Shown: positions 24,601-36,852 of the stretch, one piece after another | How positions within the stretch are numbered: the stretch's first letter is position 1 | Layout: the number at the start of each line of letters is the position of its first letter | Assembly: GCA_964247055.1 (NCBI GenBank) | Contig: OZ176054.1 | Span: 5,890,001 to 5,954,000, forward strand | Reading direction: 5' to 3' | Length of the DNA stretch: 64,000 nt | DNA from: Paragordius varius | Lineage: Eukaryota; Nematomorpha | Translations under genes and position numbers: made by a program | The notes under the pieces: model-generated | Seen by the model: only the letters and a program-made list of their open reading frames with translations | Database searches by the model: none | What the model was told of the DNA's origin: nothing

Positions 24601-25390
24601 TGATTCATGAAAGTTATTTCTCTTTTGAGATAAGTTCTCCATATCAAATGACAAATTTTCGCACATTTTTATAACTAAATTTTTGTTGGTGAAAGCATCA
24701 CTCAAATATTTCATTAACATATAAGCAAAACAAGTGGGCGCCGAAAATCCAAATGCCGAGATCGCGCGATAAAATTAAATATATGCTTAATTTTAATATC
24801 AATTAAAAATATCTTTTTAAAAAAGGATAATTTTTCCATAATTTAAATTTTAGCAAAATGGTGAAGCGTACATACTATTTTGAGACACGATCAAAACGGT
24901 ATAAAAACGTTTTGATAATTTAAAAAACATTCTATATAATTTAATGATGCTTAACATTTGTATCGGTTCAGAGTTTGTTTTAAATTTTGATGAATTTTTG
25001 TAAAAAGCGTAAATTTATCATTTTGAAAATAAACCTTTAAATTAAAATCAAAAAGCGATAAAAATGTTTGGAATTATCGAATTCTATAGAAGTGTTTTGA
25101 TATTTTAAAGGTTTTTACCGTTCATGCTACAAAATAGTATGTAATACGCTTCAAAAAATATTTGCTAAAATTTAAATTTTTGAAAAAAGCATGTATTTGT
25201 TTATTTTTGATGCCATAATTAAACATATTAAAAAATTTTATTGTGAAAGCTCGGAATTTTTGTGTTTTTTTGAGAGAACTTGGCTGTTTTAAAAAGTAAA
25301 TTACATTTTTTTAATATTGTTTTGCTTTTTATATGTTGTTTATAATGATGCTAGTGATGTTCTTTGGAATGGAGCATTCAGCTTTAACCA
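21640..25390. repeat. Foldback repeat split by a hAT element
   Basis: Flanks of the hAT insertion (21640-22156 and 24400-25390) are parts of one older repeat. Blocks such as AACGGTATAAAAACGTTTTGA, CATTCTATATAATTTAATGATG and their reverse complements (TTTATACCGTTT and so on) recur in both orientations, so the unit folds on itself. The right end (GGAATGGAGCATTCAG near 25365) matches 12460-12480 and 57495-57515. A related copy is at about 55330-57545. Confidence 0.6.
22157..24399 (+). mobile_element. hAT element with GTF2I-repeat/ZBED-type transposase relic
   Basis: Ends CAGTGATACTCAAACCGCCG and GTGAGTACCACTG, flanked by a perfect 8-bp direct repeat ATCTAGCA (22149-22156, 24400-24407), the size made by hAT transposases. 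Subterminal GGCCGCATGCGGCCC and TTTGGCCCG are usual in this hAT group. Inside are transposase pieces: KRFTDSQLIKEGLINGCPF near 22950, a stretch near 23470 (LFSTIKDESLNLVIKTVVD) and one near 23540. They are broken by stops and shifts, so the copy cannot move itself. Confidence 0.85.
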
Positions 25391-25407
25391 AAAATTTGTT
25401 GAACACT

Positions 25408-26505
25408 TGGATACAACACATTCATTTCATTGCTTCGATTCAAATTGGGGTTGTTGGATACCGGCCTGGTTGAAATAAATACTTCAAAAAATATGGAATG
25501 AAACCATGGCAAAATTTTGCACTTATATAACATTAATGACCCGAAATATAATTTTTTTTAAAAAAATACTTGACATTACTTATTTTAACACTTGGATACA
25601 AGACATTCATTTCAGTCCTTCGAATCAAATTGGGGTAGTTGGATACCCCTGGCCTGTTTAAAATTAAATAATTTAAAAAACATATAAGGAATCGAAACCA
25701 TGGTAAAATTTTGCACCTATATAACATTGATAAACCGAAATATATAAAAAATTTTATTCAAAAATACTTGATATTTCTTTTTTTATTGTAAAACCCAAAG
25801 GTAAAAATTTAGTCAATGTAACTGCATTAATTAAATAATAATACAAAATAAAGCACTCTTTCTATTTCCATCAATGTTAGATGTAATTTAAATAAGAAAT
25901 TAGCTTTAATTTAAACATTAGAATTAAATAAACACAATATTTAGAAAAATTTTTGTGAAATAAAAATGGCGTCCAAGTAGTTTGACATGAAACTTTTTTC
26001 AAAACGAAATTTTATTTAGATATTTTGGATTTTTTATATAATTTTTATTAGGATAGAAGCATAATTTTAAATTGGGACTGTTTCCTTCAGTAGTTTTTTA
26101 GAAATATTAATTTAAATTAGATCTGCGGCATTTAGACACCCCAAAAATCGAAGTGTGAAAGTAAAATCAAAGGTACATTAGCTAAATTTGAAAAAGACAA
26201 AATACACCACCTTTTCTGTTTCTATCAATGTTAGATGTGACTTAAATAAAAAATAGCTTAAATTTTAGCTTTAAAATTAAATAACCCAACATTATGCTAG
26301 AATGTTGCCAAATAAAAATGGCGTCGTAGTTTGATGCTGAATGTTTTTTTGAAACTAAATTTTATAAAGATATTTCGGCTTATATATATAATAATTAGAA
26401 TAGAAGCATAAATGCTAACTGGGACCGTTCCTTTAGTTTCTTAAAAAAATCAACCTAAACATAGTCTAAGGTATTATATTGTACCTTAGAATCAAAGTGT
26501 TAACA
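25408..26505. mobile_element. TTAA MITE inserted into another copy of itself
   Basis: An outer copy runs 25408-25584 and resumes at about 26158-26505 (ends AATCAAAGTGTTAAC). An inner copy sits between (25585-26157, starts TTAACACTTGGATACAAGAC, ends ATCGAAGTGTGAA). Both carry ATGGCGTC(G/C)(A)AGTAGTTTGA and the TCTATCAATGTTAGATGT block. The order of outer-copy blocks across the inner copy follows the intact copy at 11611-12195. Confidence 0.7.
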
Positions 26506-27064
26506 AAATATGAGAAATTTTGCAATTTTCTGTATGGCGCATTTCCCACAAAAGTGGGACTAACTTTTTCTGTGCCATGATACAATTTTATATTGAAAAA
26601 ATATTTTACGCCTCGAATACGAGCTGTGCAATAGCTTTAAGTTTAGATATGGAGCAATTACTAAAGATTTATATTATTTTTCCTTAACACATAAGACCGA
26701 AACGCATAGCTTCAAGAAAATGATATATTTTTCTAACATATATTTATTAATATATAAAGCTTTGAGACTCTTGATGGGTATATTTTAAAAGGTTTTTATA
26801 ATATTTAAAATTTCTTAATACATCATAAAAGTTTACAAAATTTATTTTAGTATATGTTTTTTAAAAAATACCAATTAAAATGATTATATAGGTATTAAAA
26901 AATTATATTAGGCTTTACGACATTCACTAAATTCCAAAATTTATATTTCTTTGACTTGTTAACCCTAAAACTACAATCTATTTTTAGCATATAAATTATA
27001 AATTTTAACAAATAAATTATTTTTAGAAAGAAAAATATATTTTTGTCATATTATCAATGTTTGA
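26506..27064. other. Region upstream of BRD8, no other gene seen
   Basis: AT-rich, no recognised repeat. It should hold the BRD8 promoter and 5' leader, but no clear promoter motif was picked out. Confidence 0.5.
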
Positions 27065-30000
27065 ATGCAACTCACCACCCGTGAAAATTTAATTTTGGTC
27101 TGTCTCGTTCAAAAAAACGGATTTAAATGGTTTGAATTTATTTAATTTTAGGGATCATATAAGCAAAATTTTAAGGTCATATAAAGAAAATGTAAACGAT
27201 TTAAATATTTTGGATCAAAATGTAAAATATATTTTTATTTTAGTTTTGTGAATCACAATACCATTTATTAATTGATGGGTTAAAAGATAAGTATATTTAT
27301 TAATTATTCGAGACATTGCGCAAATAAAAATGATGAACTTATTAAAATTCTGACTGATAAACGACAAGAAGAGTTAATGATTTTGATTGAGGAGGAAACC
27401 AATAAATATCTGTAGATATATTTATATATATTCAGTAAACTTAAACATGAAATATATATGTTGGAAACCAATCAATGCACAGATGATCAGATTAAGGTTA
27501 TGTTGGATGAAATAAAGTTTTTTGTGAGTAATTTAAAGGGATCATAAGCCAAAAAATAAAAATGTTGCCGAACCAATTATTCGGGATCAGGACTACAATT
27601 CAAGTATTATCCAATTGAATAGATTATATAAAAATGTATTTATATTAATGACCTTTAAAGTGCATTATAATTGATATTTTAAACTCTCAATACTAATTTT
27701 GATCAGTATTATATTGTAATATAATATACATAATTTTAAATTTAACCCATATCAAAAGACGATTATCACAATTAATATGAAAAGTAAATTAATCAAATAT
27801 TAATTTTCAATATTTTTTGCCAATAACTTTTTTTGATCATTATCGTTAAGTTTCATTATTAGCATTGATATAGTTTACAAAAAGTAAACTTTATAGTAAA
27901 GTTTAAAGGGCTAAATTTTAGTAAAACCCATATATATGTTGAACTATAGTGTCCGAGCAAAAAGAATTGGATGCGTTTGAAAGTAAACCTTTTGTCCAAG
28001 AATCCCAGACTATAGCAACGTGTGAATCCTTGATGTTAAGCAATGATACTTTATTGAGTCCCGAAGAAAACCTAATAACAAAGAATAATACCAGCAGTAA
28101 TAATAAAATGGAAGTTTTAATGCAAGTCGGGGATATGGACGATGATGATGACGATGAGGAGGACTTGGGTATAAGTGAAAACATTCTCAACGCATTGAAT
28201 AAGGTTGTTTATAAAAATAGTTTAATCTCTTTTTTAACATAGAACATTATATCTTTGAAATGCCTTTTTCAAATATGCAATACCGTTTAAAGATAAAAAT
28301 AGGTTGGTAAAGATTTAATTTACGATAGCTAAATGATGAATCCCTCTTTTTACAAAGTTTCATTATCAATTTTGCTATAAATGACTAGTAAAAATATTAA
28401 ATCTTATCCTTTAAAGTTAAAAATTGATTTTAATAAAGGCTCATGATTAATTTTTTGATATGACTTTCCTAATAATAAAAACACAAAGTTAACAATGGGT
28501 TAAATTATTTGATGATTGGTAAATATCTATTTTACGATAGTTATTTAATGTATCTTGTTTTTAAAAAAAGGGTCATTAATTTTTTAATATGATTTAAAAT
28601 ATATTAATTTTGTGGTATATTACCTGAATTCAAAATCGATTAAATTCTGGTCAAGATCCATTTTACGATAGTTATTATATGTATCTTTTTTAAAGAACAT
28701 TATATTTGTGAATTTTCAGATTATATTTATTTTAACGTTTAAAGTTAATATCAGTTAAATATAAAGGCTCAATAGTGCAGATATATATCACGATTATTCA
28801 TTGTATCTCCTTTTTTCAATAGTCTAATTATTAATTTTGTTTAATTACTTTTAAAAATATTAAATTTTATTTTTTAAAGTCAAAAATTGTTTAAATAATA
28901 AAGGGATATAGAGTTTTATGTAAACCTTTTAACACATACATATTATCTTTTTTTATTATAATTGAAATTTTTACCGTTGCTTAGTCTTAAAATATTATAA
29001 ATTACTGAAAAAATGTATGTTTCTGATAGGTATTTAAGATATATTCCATAAAACCAAATAATAGTTTATTGGGAAAAACCAATTTTTGATTTCATTTTTA
29101 ACTTTATATGATTATAATTGTAGTTTTGAATTTTAATTAACTTTTAGTCTTCCTATATATATAGGTCGAGGAAGATATGTTACAGGAACAACAAATGAAA
29201 CAAAAATGTTTTATGGAATCTCCTCTGAAATCACCATTAAGTATAATACCATAATAATTATATCTCTTTTAGCGCCTGTTATTGAAGTTACATCTATTAG
29301 TTCTATGGTAATTATTAAATATTTATATTATTTATTTAAATTTTTATTTATTACCTAATTAAAGCGCTGCACATCTCTTTTATTTAATAGTATTATTAAA
29401 TAAGGGTATCAGAAGCATAAAAAACAGTTTTTTATTTTTTTTGGTACTTTGGAGATATATATATATATATATATATATATAGTTGTAATATTTATATGGA
29501 TATGTTATAGCAAATTATTTATATATATTTATAGAATTCGGAAAACGTTTTTTCAGTTAAAGTGGAGTCTGGTCAAAGTGATACAACAGGTATTGATATT
29601 TTTCACAAAAGGGGTAATTAATAAATAGATTATTAAACGAAGATATTTTTTACTGCATGAATTTATTAATTATCTAATATAAAATGATTTACTTACTTAC
29701 CTACTTGATACTTGAAATCTTTATATCTTGATGTTTGAAAGTTGCTACAAACCATCTTATTCCATATATTTTTGTTTAAGCATTTGGTAATGTCGAGGTG
29801 TTGTAATTTTGTAAGTAACGTGCTAGTTGTTTGAGTAAATGTGTGCAGTTCAAATTTAGGCTTTCTAGCTATAATTAGCTTTTTTTCTAAAGCTTTAAAT
29901 GGTTATTCTTATATATAAAATATGGGACTCTAAATATTTAAATAAATGCCCATTTGTGCCTATTAAGGCTTGTAATTTATAAGATGGGTTATTTATACTT

Positions 30001-31738
30001 CTTTTATCCGATATTAAATATTACCATTTTAAATGTTTGCCAAAAAATAATAAGGAGTTGTTCATAAGCACTCTTATATTTATTGTATTATGATATTGTG
30101 TTAAATGATGCGACCTAAATATTAAATGTTAAATATTTTCAAATATAATGGACATTAATATAATTTATTTATAAATTTAGAATTCAAGCCTATTCAAGAA
30201 GTAGGCCTGCCTACGGTTCAACTTGAAGACATAAAGACAAATGATACCATTTTGACAAAGGTAACTGAATTTTTTATATAGTTTGTAAACAATAAAGTTT
30301 GTTTGAAAAGTACTTAAATAAATTTTAAATTTAATTGCTTATGGCGTAAATCTATCCGAAGGGTTACCTCCTTGTTGGTAGAAAAAAACCCTTAAAGGTT
30401 GATAATATAAACCATAAAATACTGTTATTGTCTCAAATACCATAAATATTTTTAATTTTGCATTGCTAAATTTAACCATTAGTTCCTTAACAAGGATGTC
30501 TCAGCTGATGCTAAACCTATTTCTCCATTAAAATCGATTGATGTTTTGCCAGCAACTACTATAGATGTTTATAGCAAAGAACCCGAGAATAGCACTATGC
30601 TAACAAATCAAATTGACAATGTTTCAACAATGCCATCATCAATAGTGTTACCAAATTCTTTGGTCTCTACATCTCCAAATCGAAAAACCGTCCCACCGAA
30701 TCTTAATGATCTTCAATCACAATTAATTAAGCGCTGGCCTCTAAAATTGCGTAACGTATGCAATGGATTAAATGGAAAAACTATTACGGCTAAAAAAATG
30801 AATGTTAAACCACCCTTGCTAAACGATGCTCATAGGTATTTGTAATATTGATTCTAATATAATTACTTATATAAATTTTGCTTTTATGGAGTATTCGTTG
30901 TTTTTATTTAAAAAAATGTCATATGGAATAAGTTGTTCTGATACATTCTTAAAACTAATATTTATTACTATCAATTTTGTAAATTTTTTTTACCATATTT
31001 ACTTTTTGAAGAAGGAAAGAATTCAATATTTTATATATCAATGTTTTTTTATAATAATGATTTATTTTGATTTTTTTTATTTCAAAACCTGACAATAGAC
31101 CAGAAATGGGAACTTCGGAGCATAAAGTGTGGAAAAAATCGATTATGTTATTACACCAAAGATTATGTTCTCACAATTGGTCCGACAATTTTTTCCACCC
31201 AATAACTGATGTGATTGCACCCTTTTACAGCAGTATAGTGCATTATCCTGTTGATTTGGGGACGCTTAAAAAATGGGTTGAAAGCGGACTAGTTCGTACA
31301 ACTAATGAATATCGACGATACGTTATGATTATGTTTCAGGTTTAAACTCTTTTGGTTATATTTAACTATCAGTTTTTTTACGGATTGAAACCATACCCAA
31401 GTTTACGAAACCGTTATAAATGGGATTTTATTTTATACAATTTTTACTACAATGTCACGGTTATATTTTATTGAGGCTATTTTACTTAATATATAACGGG
31501 AATAAAGCATTTTATCTAAATAAGTAGGTTCCCTTAATTTTTTTATATAAAACCGAAATCATAAGCATTTGATCAACAAACAATAGCGGAAGTTACTGGA
31601 ATCTGAGCCGAAAAAACTTCCTAAAACTTTTTTTAAAAAAATGCGAAATCAAAATCGTCTTCCCACCTTTTTTACAATTCAATTTATAACATTTGACTTT
31701 TTGGATTGAAATCATCAAAGCCAATAATTTATGTACTG

Positions 31739-31784
<46 letters not shown>

Positions 31785-32016
31785 ATAGAACGCTTTCATG
31801 TATAACAGTGAAGATCATGTCATATATAAAATGACACAAGAGACGTGTTTAGATGCCCTGAAAAATATACATGAATATCTGGTGGCGGCCTCTAACGCTA
31901 ACAATAATAATACAAATAATAACATTATAAATATCAATAATACAAACGATTTAGGAAGCGATCCCAACTCTTCCGCACCGGAATCAAGAACGTCGAGCCC
32001 TAACCTAATCAAATGA
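27065..32016 (+). CDS. BRD8: Bromodomain protein BRD8, with a run of ultrashort introns
   Basis: Subunit of the TIP60/NuA4 acetyltransferase complex. Exons: 27065-27129, 27152-27221, 27244-27290, 27313-27411, 27436-27523, about 27549-27603, 27950-28203, 29165-29240, 29273-29307, about 29534-29588, about 30181-30260, 30483-30835, 31099-31339, 31789-32016. The N-terminal SANT-like part (LTTRENLILVCLVQKNGFKW, then SKILRSYKEN, FCESQYHLL) aligns without gaps with human BRD8 as I recall it. A coiled-coil region follows (DKRQEELMILIEEETNKYL), then an acidic linker (DMDDDDDDEED) and a C-terminal bromodomain (VWKKSIMLLHQRLCSHNW, DVIAPFYSSIVHYPVDLGTL, NAFMYNSEDH) with the acetyl-lysine-binding Asn in MYNS. 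Introns of 22, 22, 22, 24, 25 and 32 nt. The 25-nt one (27524-27548) and the donor at 28204 (GTTGTT) are weakest. Confidence 0.9.
31740..31779. repeat. (TA)n beside a BRD8 splice acceptor
   Basis: About 38 bp of alternating TA ends only about 10 bp before the acceptor at 31788. Length changes here could affect recognition of the last exon. Confidence 0.9.
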
Positions 32017-32764
32017 CTCAAAACAGTGATTTATACATTGCTAGTTTTTTATTTATTAATATTGTGCCAGATAGCATCCATTACACTATGAATTAGTATA
32101 CATGGCTAGTTTTCTTATTGATTATTACCATAAAGAGTACTATTATTTATTAATAGCAGTAAAGAGTGAAATAAAAAACTATAAGTAAATAATGTTGCCA
32201 TTTGCTTTATATGCTATGTGGCAATAATCGATTAAAAAACTAGGAATGTATACTTACGACCAAATCTATTGAGCTTAAAGAAGAAAAAAGCGAAAAAATA
32301 TGCACATTTTTTTTATTATAAACAAAATTAAACCAATCATATTTTTCTTTAATTTAATGTATAAATGCTATCTGGCAGTAATTAATGAAAAACAAGCAAT
32401 GTATATACACATTCATACCAATTATTAAGTTATGACTATATCAAATTTGAAATTTTATATATTATACTACAATATAGTGATTTAGTTATTTATTTTTCAA
32501 TAAATTATAGATGTACTAATTATTTTTGTATTTTTATGAATATTGTTGGTTTTAATTTCAATATGCTTTAACTTTTAATTAAAGGTGCTTCTATAATCTT
32601 TCTAGGGTATATTTTCAAAGACATATTTGTTCCATAAATTTATAGAAACAAAGGTATTATATATATATATAAACGAAAAATATTAACAAATATGTTTTTA
32701 AATGCTAAAAAACATAAATTATTCATATATTTTATTAAATAAATAAATAATTGAAAATAACAAG

Positions 32765-35700
32765 TTAATGTTGCAAAGCTATATCTGAAAAATAATTTAA
32801 CAATTCGTCCAATGTAAATTCCATAGTTATATGGCTATCGGGATAACAGCGCATAATAAGTTGCTCAAAATTTTTGTATTGCTTAATAAATTCTTCTTGC
32901 ACCAATCTCCAAACCACCTTAAAAATAATTAAGTAAAATATTAAAACCTGTAGCAAATTATTGTTTGGCCCCATGTGTCTTTCCACTGTTTTATACAGGG
33001 ATTCTAATCGCCTTTTAACCTAATATAAAAAAACGATTTTACAAGTCTTAGAATTGCAAAATAAATACATAGTGATTATAGTGTACCGTATATTATTATA
33101 TTTTTGTATAATTTTAATTAAATTGAATAAATTTATCAAGAAATACAATAGTCAAATAAAAAGAGACTAGTTAAAAATTTAATGCACTTAATGACTTAAA
33201 AAATTTATTTTATACCCAAATTCTTTTATTTGTTACCTCTTTTCCCGGATATTCTGCAATAATTTTCCGCAATTCAGATTTGCTAAAAGCCACCTGAAAA
33301 CCTATTTCATGCTCTTTAATGCCTTGCGATACTTTCATTTCTACGTTTTCAAAATATATCTAATATTTTACAGTAAAAACTAGTAATACATTAAGTTTTT
33401 CCAATGGTTTGCCTAACATAGACTCCACATAAGTTTGAAGATATGCCTTATATTTTTGTTTGGCCTCTCTTTTTTCCATCTCAAAGATTGGTAATTTCAA
33501 CGTAGATAATATGGCTAAAAAATTATATATTAGTTTTAATTTAAAGAAAATTAAAAAATCGAAAAAAATACTTACTGATCATCAGATGGTAGTTCTCTAA
33601 AATTAAAAAGTATATAAATAGTTATTAAAATAATGGGCAATAAAACCCTTTTAAATAAGATATGAAATATTCTAATATGAAAACGGTAAGTATTTTTTAA
33701 GTTTAAATCGGTTGGACATATTGAATAAGTAGATGAAAATAATTAGATGAATTATGCACTTTAATTTGAAACACATTGTATACTTAGAAAAGAATAAAAG
33801 ATATATATTAAGTGATATCTTTATATTTATATAAAACAGCAAATCATACCAAACATAACAAGATCGCCAGGGAGTTTGGTTTGTTCGAAAGCTATGCGAT
33901 TTATATTGTTAAAAGTTGCACGTATCAATAAAGTATACCATTTTTCTAGTTCACGACGTTTCATCATATCAACACTTTCATTCGTCGTATAATTATTTGA
34001 TGTTTTGTTATTAGGGTGGGTTGGAGCCAAACTTTGTGATATTATAGTTTGAGAGTTTTGGCGATAAACCATTTCTAATCGTTCAACCACATCCTATATT
34101 TAAAAAAATAATGATTAAATAATTAAAAGGACTGGAATATTTTACACTGTGTGATTCGTTGAATACTGGTATATAGATATTAAAAATTGGAAAAAATATG
34201 TTTTTGTCTGGTAAAATTTAACGTGATATTTATATATCTCACTTTAAATATATATATTATATATAGTGTTTTTTTTCGATCAAAGTCGAATGCTAAAAAA
34301 TCGAAATTTTTAAGCAAAAAAACCTGAAACTCTGGCACAAAATCAATAATTCCATTATCCATTTCTGATTTGTTAATTCGCTTAATGTGTTTGCTGCTTT
34401 CCATATTCTTGATTAAAGTAGACTGGAAAAATTGATATTTTTAATAATTTTATCATATTTTACAAATATTTTAATAAATAAAATTGGTATACTATATATT
34501 TTTCACAGTATTTCCGTACATAGACGGTCGCATTAATGAGAAAAATGGAAGCGTAGGATGAGTCAACTCTATTTTGGTGAGTGTGACTTTTTTCAGAAGA
34601 CGAATGATTCAAACAATCCAAAAGGTGTAAAAACATAGCAACACTTAAGCTAAATAAAAATATCACAAAATATCGTTATCACAATTTTTTTTAGTAAGGA
34701 AATTAATACTTAAAAAACATGTAAACTTACAGTTTATCGACTTTATCAATGTGCGTAAGTAATCCATCAAATTCGTGAGTTATATTGAGAAATAGGTTGG
34801 CCAGAAACTCCCTAAATTTTTCAAAGGGAAAGAAACTCATTTTTTTGAAAATTAATAATTTTAGACAATAATTTTTTATAATATTTGATTTTGCGACCAT
34901 AAAAGATCTTAAAATAATTTTTTTAAACCAAAATAATTAACATTATAAATAAATAAGGCTAAAAATTTACAAAAATATCAAAAAGTTTTTTTGTTATACT
35001 TATCCGTTATATTTTTCCACAAATCAAGCTTGTCAGTCTTTTTTGTCGGGCTTCTATTATTGTGAGATATTTCGATTGGATCTTTCGATAACTCATCCCC
35101 TTCATTAGTTGAGGTATCATGAATGCCAGCACCATGTTTTCCCAACTTATTTATTAATTGATTTTAAATTAGTATATATTGATGAAATTTAAAAGTTTAA
35201 AATAATATTTAATCACAAGGTGGCCAAAATTTTTAAACTACAATATGTTATTAAAAAAAGTTATTTTGTAATAACAATATATTGAAAGTAAATTTTTAAG
35301 TATGAATTCACTGATTAAGATAATAAATCAATGTAAGTTAACAACTATTTTAAAGTCCTGAATTTCCTAATAATAATGATTTTTTTATATTAAAAGTATT
35401 GTAAAATATTATTAATAGAGAGGTGCGAATTATTTTTATGCGATATAACAAGATAAAATAGTTAAGATTTAACCCTTAGGCATGATTAAATATATAAACA
35501 AAAGAAACTTTGCCTGGTATCATTTTGGTGAAAGCAGCCGATAATTTACGCTCATTTTTTTCCTTGATGACTAATTCCGGCTCAGAATATTTAGGTTCTA
35601 AAAAATAAATCATAATATAATTACTCTCACAAAAAGAGTTACATAAATAATTAGTTCTGTTATTTTAACTCTATGCCTACCAATAATATGCAAACTAGTT

Positions 35701-36820
35701 TTAAATTTTATAAAAAACCATTAATTCGAAAAAACAATAAATTACATATCAAACATGCGGATAAAATTTATCAATAAATTATTTGTTTGGTAAAATATGA
35801 TCGGCTTGACTATTTGTATCGCAAATCGGGAACATTTCTTATAAACAATATCTCTATTAATAATTTAAATCATTATGTAGACAAACACTCATAATTAATT
35901 TTTATTCAATTAAAATCCTTTTATTAAATATTATTTTCTAATAAACTATTCTACACACAAGCATATTGTCAATTAATTTTGATGTAAAATGCAAAAATAT
36001 TTGGTTTCTTAAATTTTTTTTTCAGTATTATACCCATTTTCGTTATATTCTTTTTATTGGGTGACTGCAAAAGGTAAGAATGTAACGATATGTGATGTTG
36101 AGGTATTTCATCACCTATCGTTGGTATCTCAGCTCGATCTAGCCCCATAATAGAAATACCTAAAAATAATAAAGTAAAATATACAGATATAATTTAATGT
36201 ATGTTAGCTATAGGGTGGCATGTGTATAATTTTGTGACACACACATTACCTATTATACACAACCAAAAACTAATGTACCAAACAATTAATTTTATAACAG
36301 AATGGGCTTCGGTAAATTTCAATATTAATTAATTTAATCAGTTACATTTTAATGAGGTCATAAATTAATCTCTGACATTTCAAATAAAATTTATTATCAT
36401 TAAAAGGGTATAAATTAGATAATTCATTACAATAAGAATTTTAAGGGTGTGAAAAGTTATATTTTATGCGAAATAAAAGTCAAAGAAATTAAGTTGACGT
36501 CCACAATTAAAGAACCGTTTGCACTTACGAAAAATATATAGCGAAATTTAATATCGATGAATATATATTTAAATTTAAGCCCCACACCACATATTATTCA
36601 ATTAATTCAAATATACCAAAATGCAAAACTAAGAGTTTATCTAAAAATATATATTATACAACCAACTCAGTGGCTTATAAACCTTTTTTGACCATAAAAG
36701 TTTAATGTGAAATGATTCAATAAAAAAATTGTGGTACTTACAAGATTCTTCCTCCTCTGATATTAGGGCCAAAATTTGAATAATAATTTGCTCGAAAATC
36801 TAATAATACAGTAAATAGAT

Positions 36821-36852
<32 letters not shown>

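Noticed and set aside
30826-31092. 88-codon Phe/Ile/Tyr-rich frame in BRD8
   Set aside because: It lies in an AT-rich intron between two well-supported exons.
32765-32986. EXOC1 last exon read straight through as one exon
   Set aside because: The ten extra residues ([10 protein letters not shown]) interrupt an otherwise gapless match to Sec3 and are bounded by GT and AG, so a 30-nt intron is more likely.
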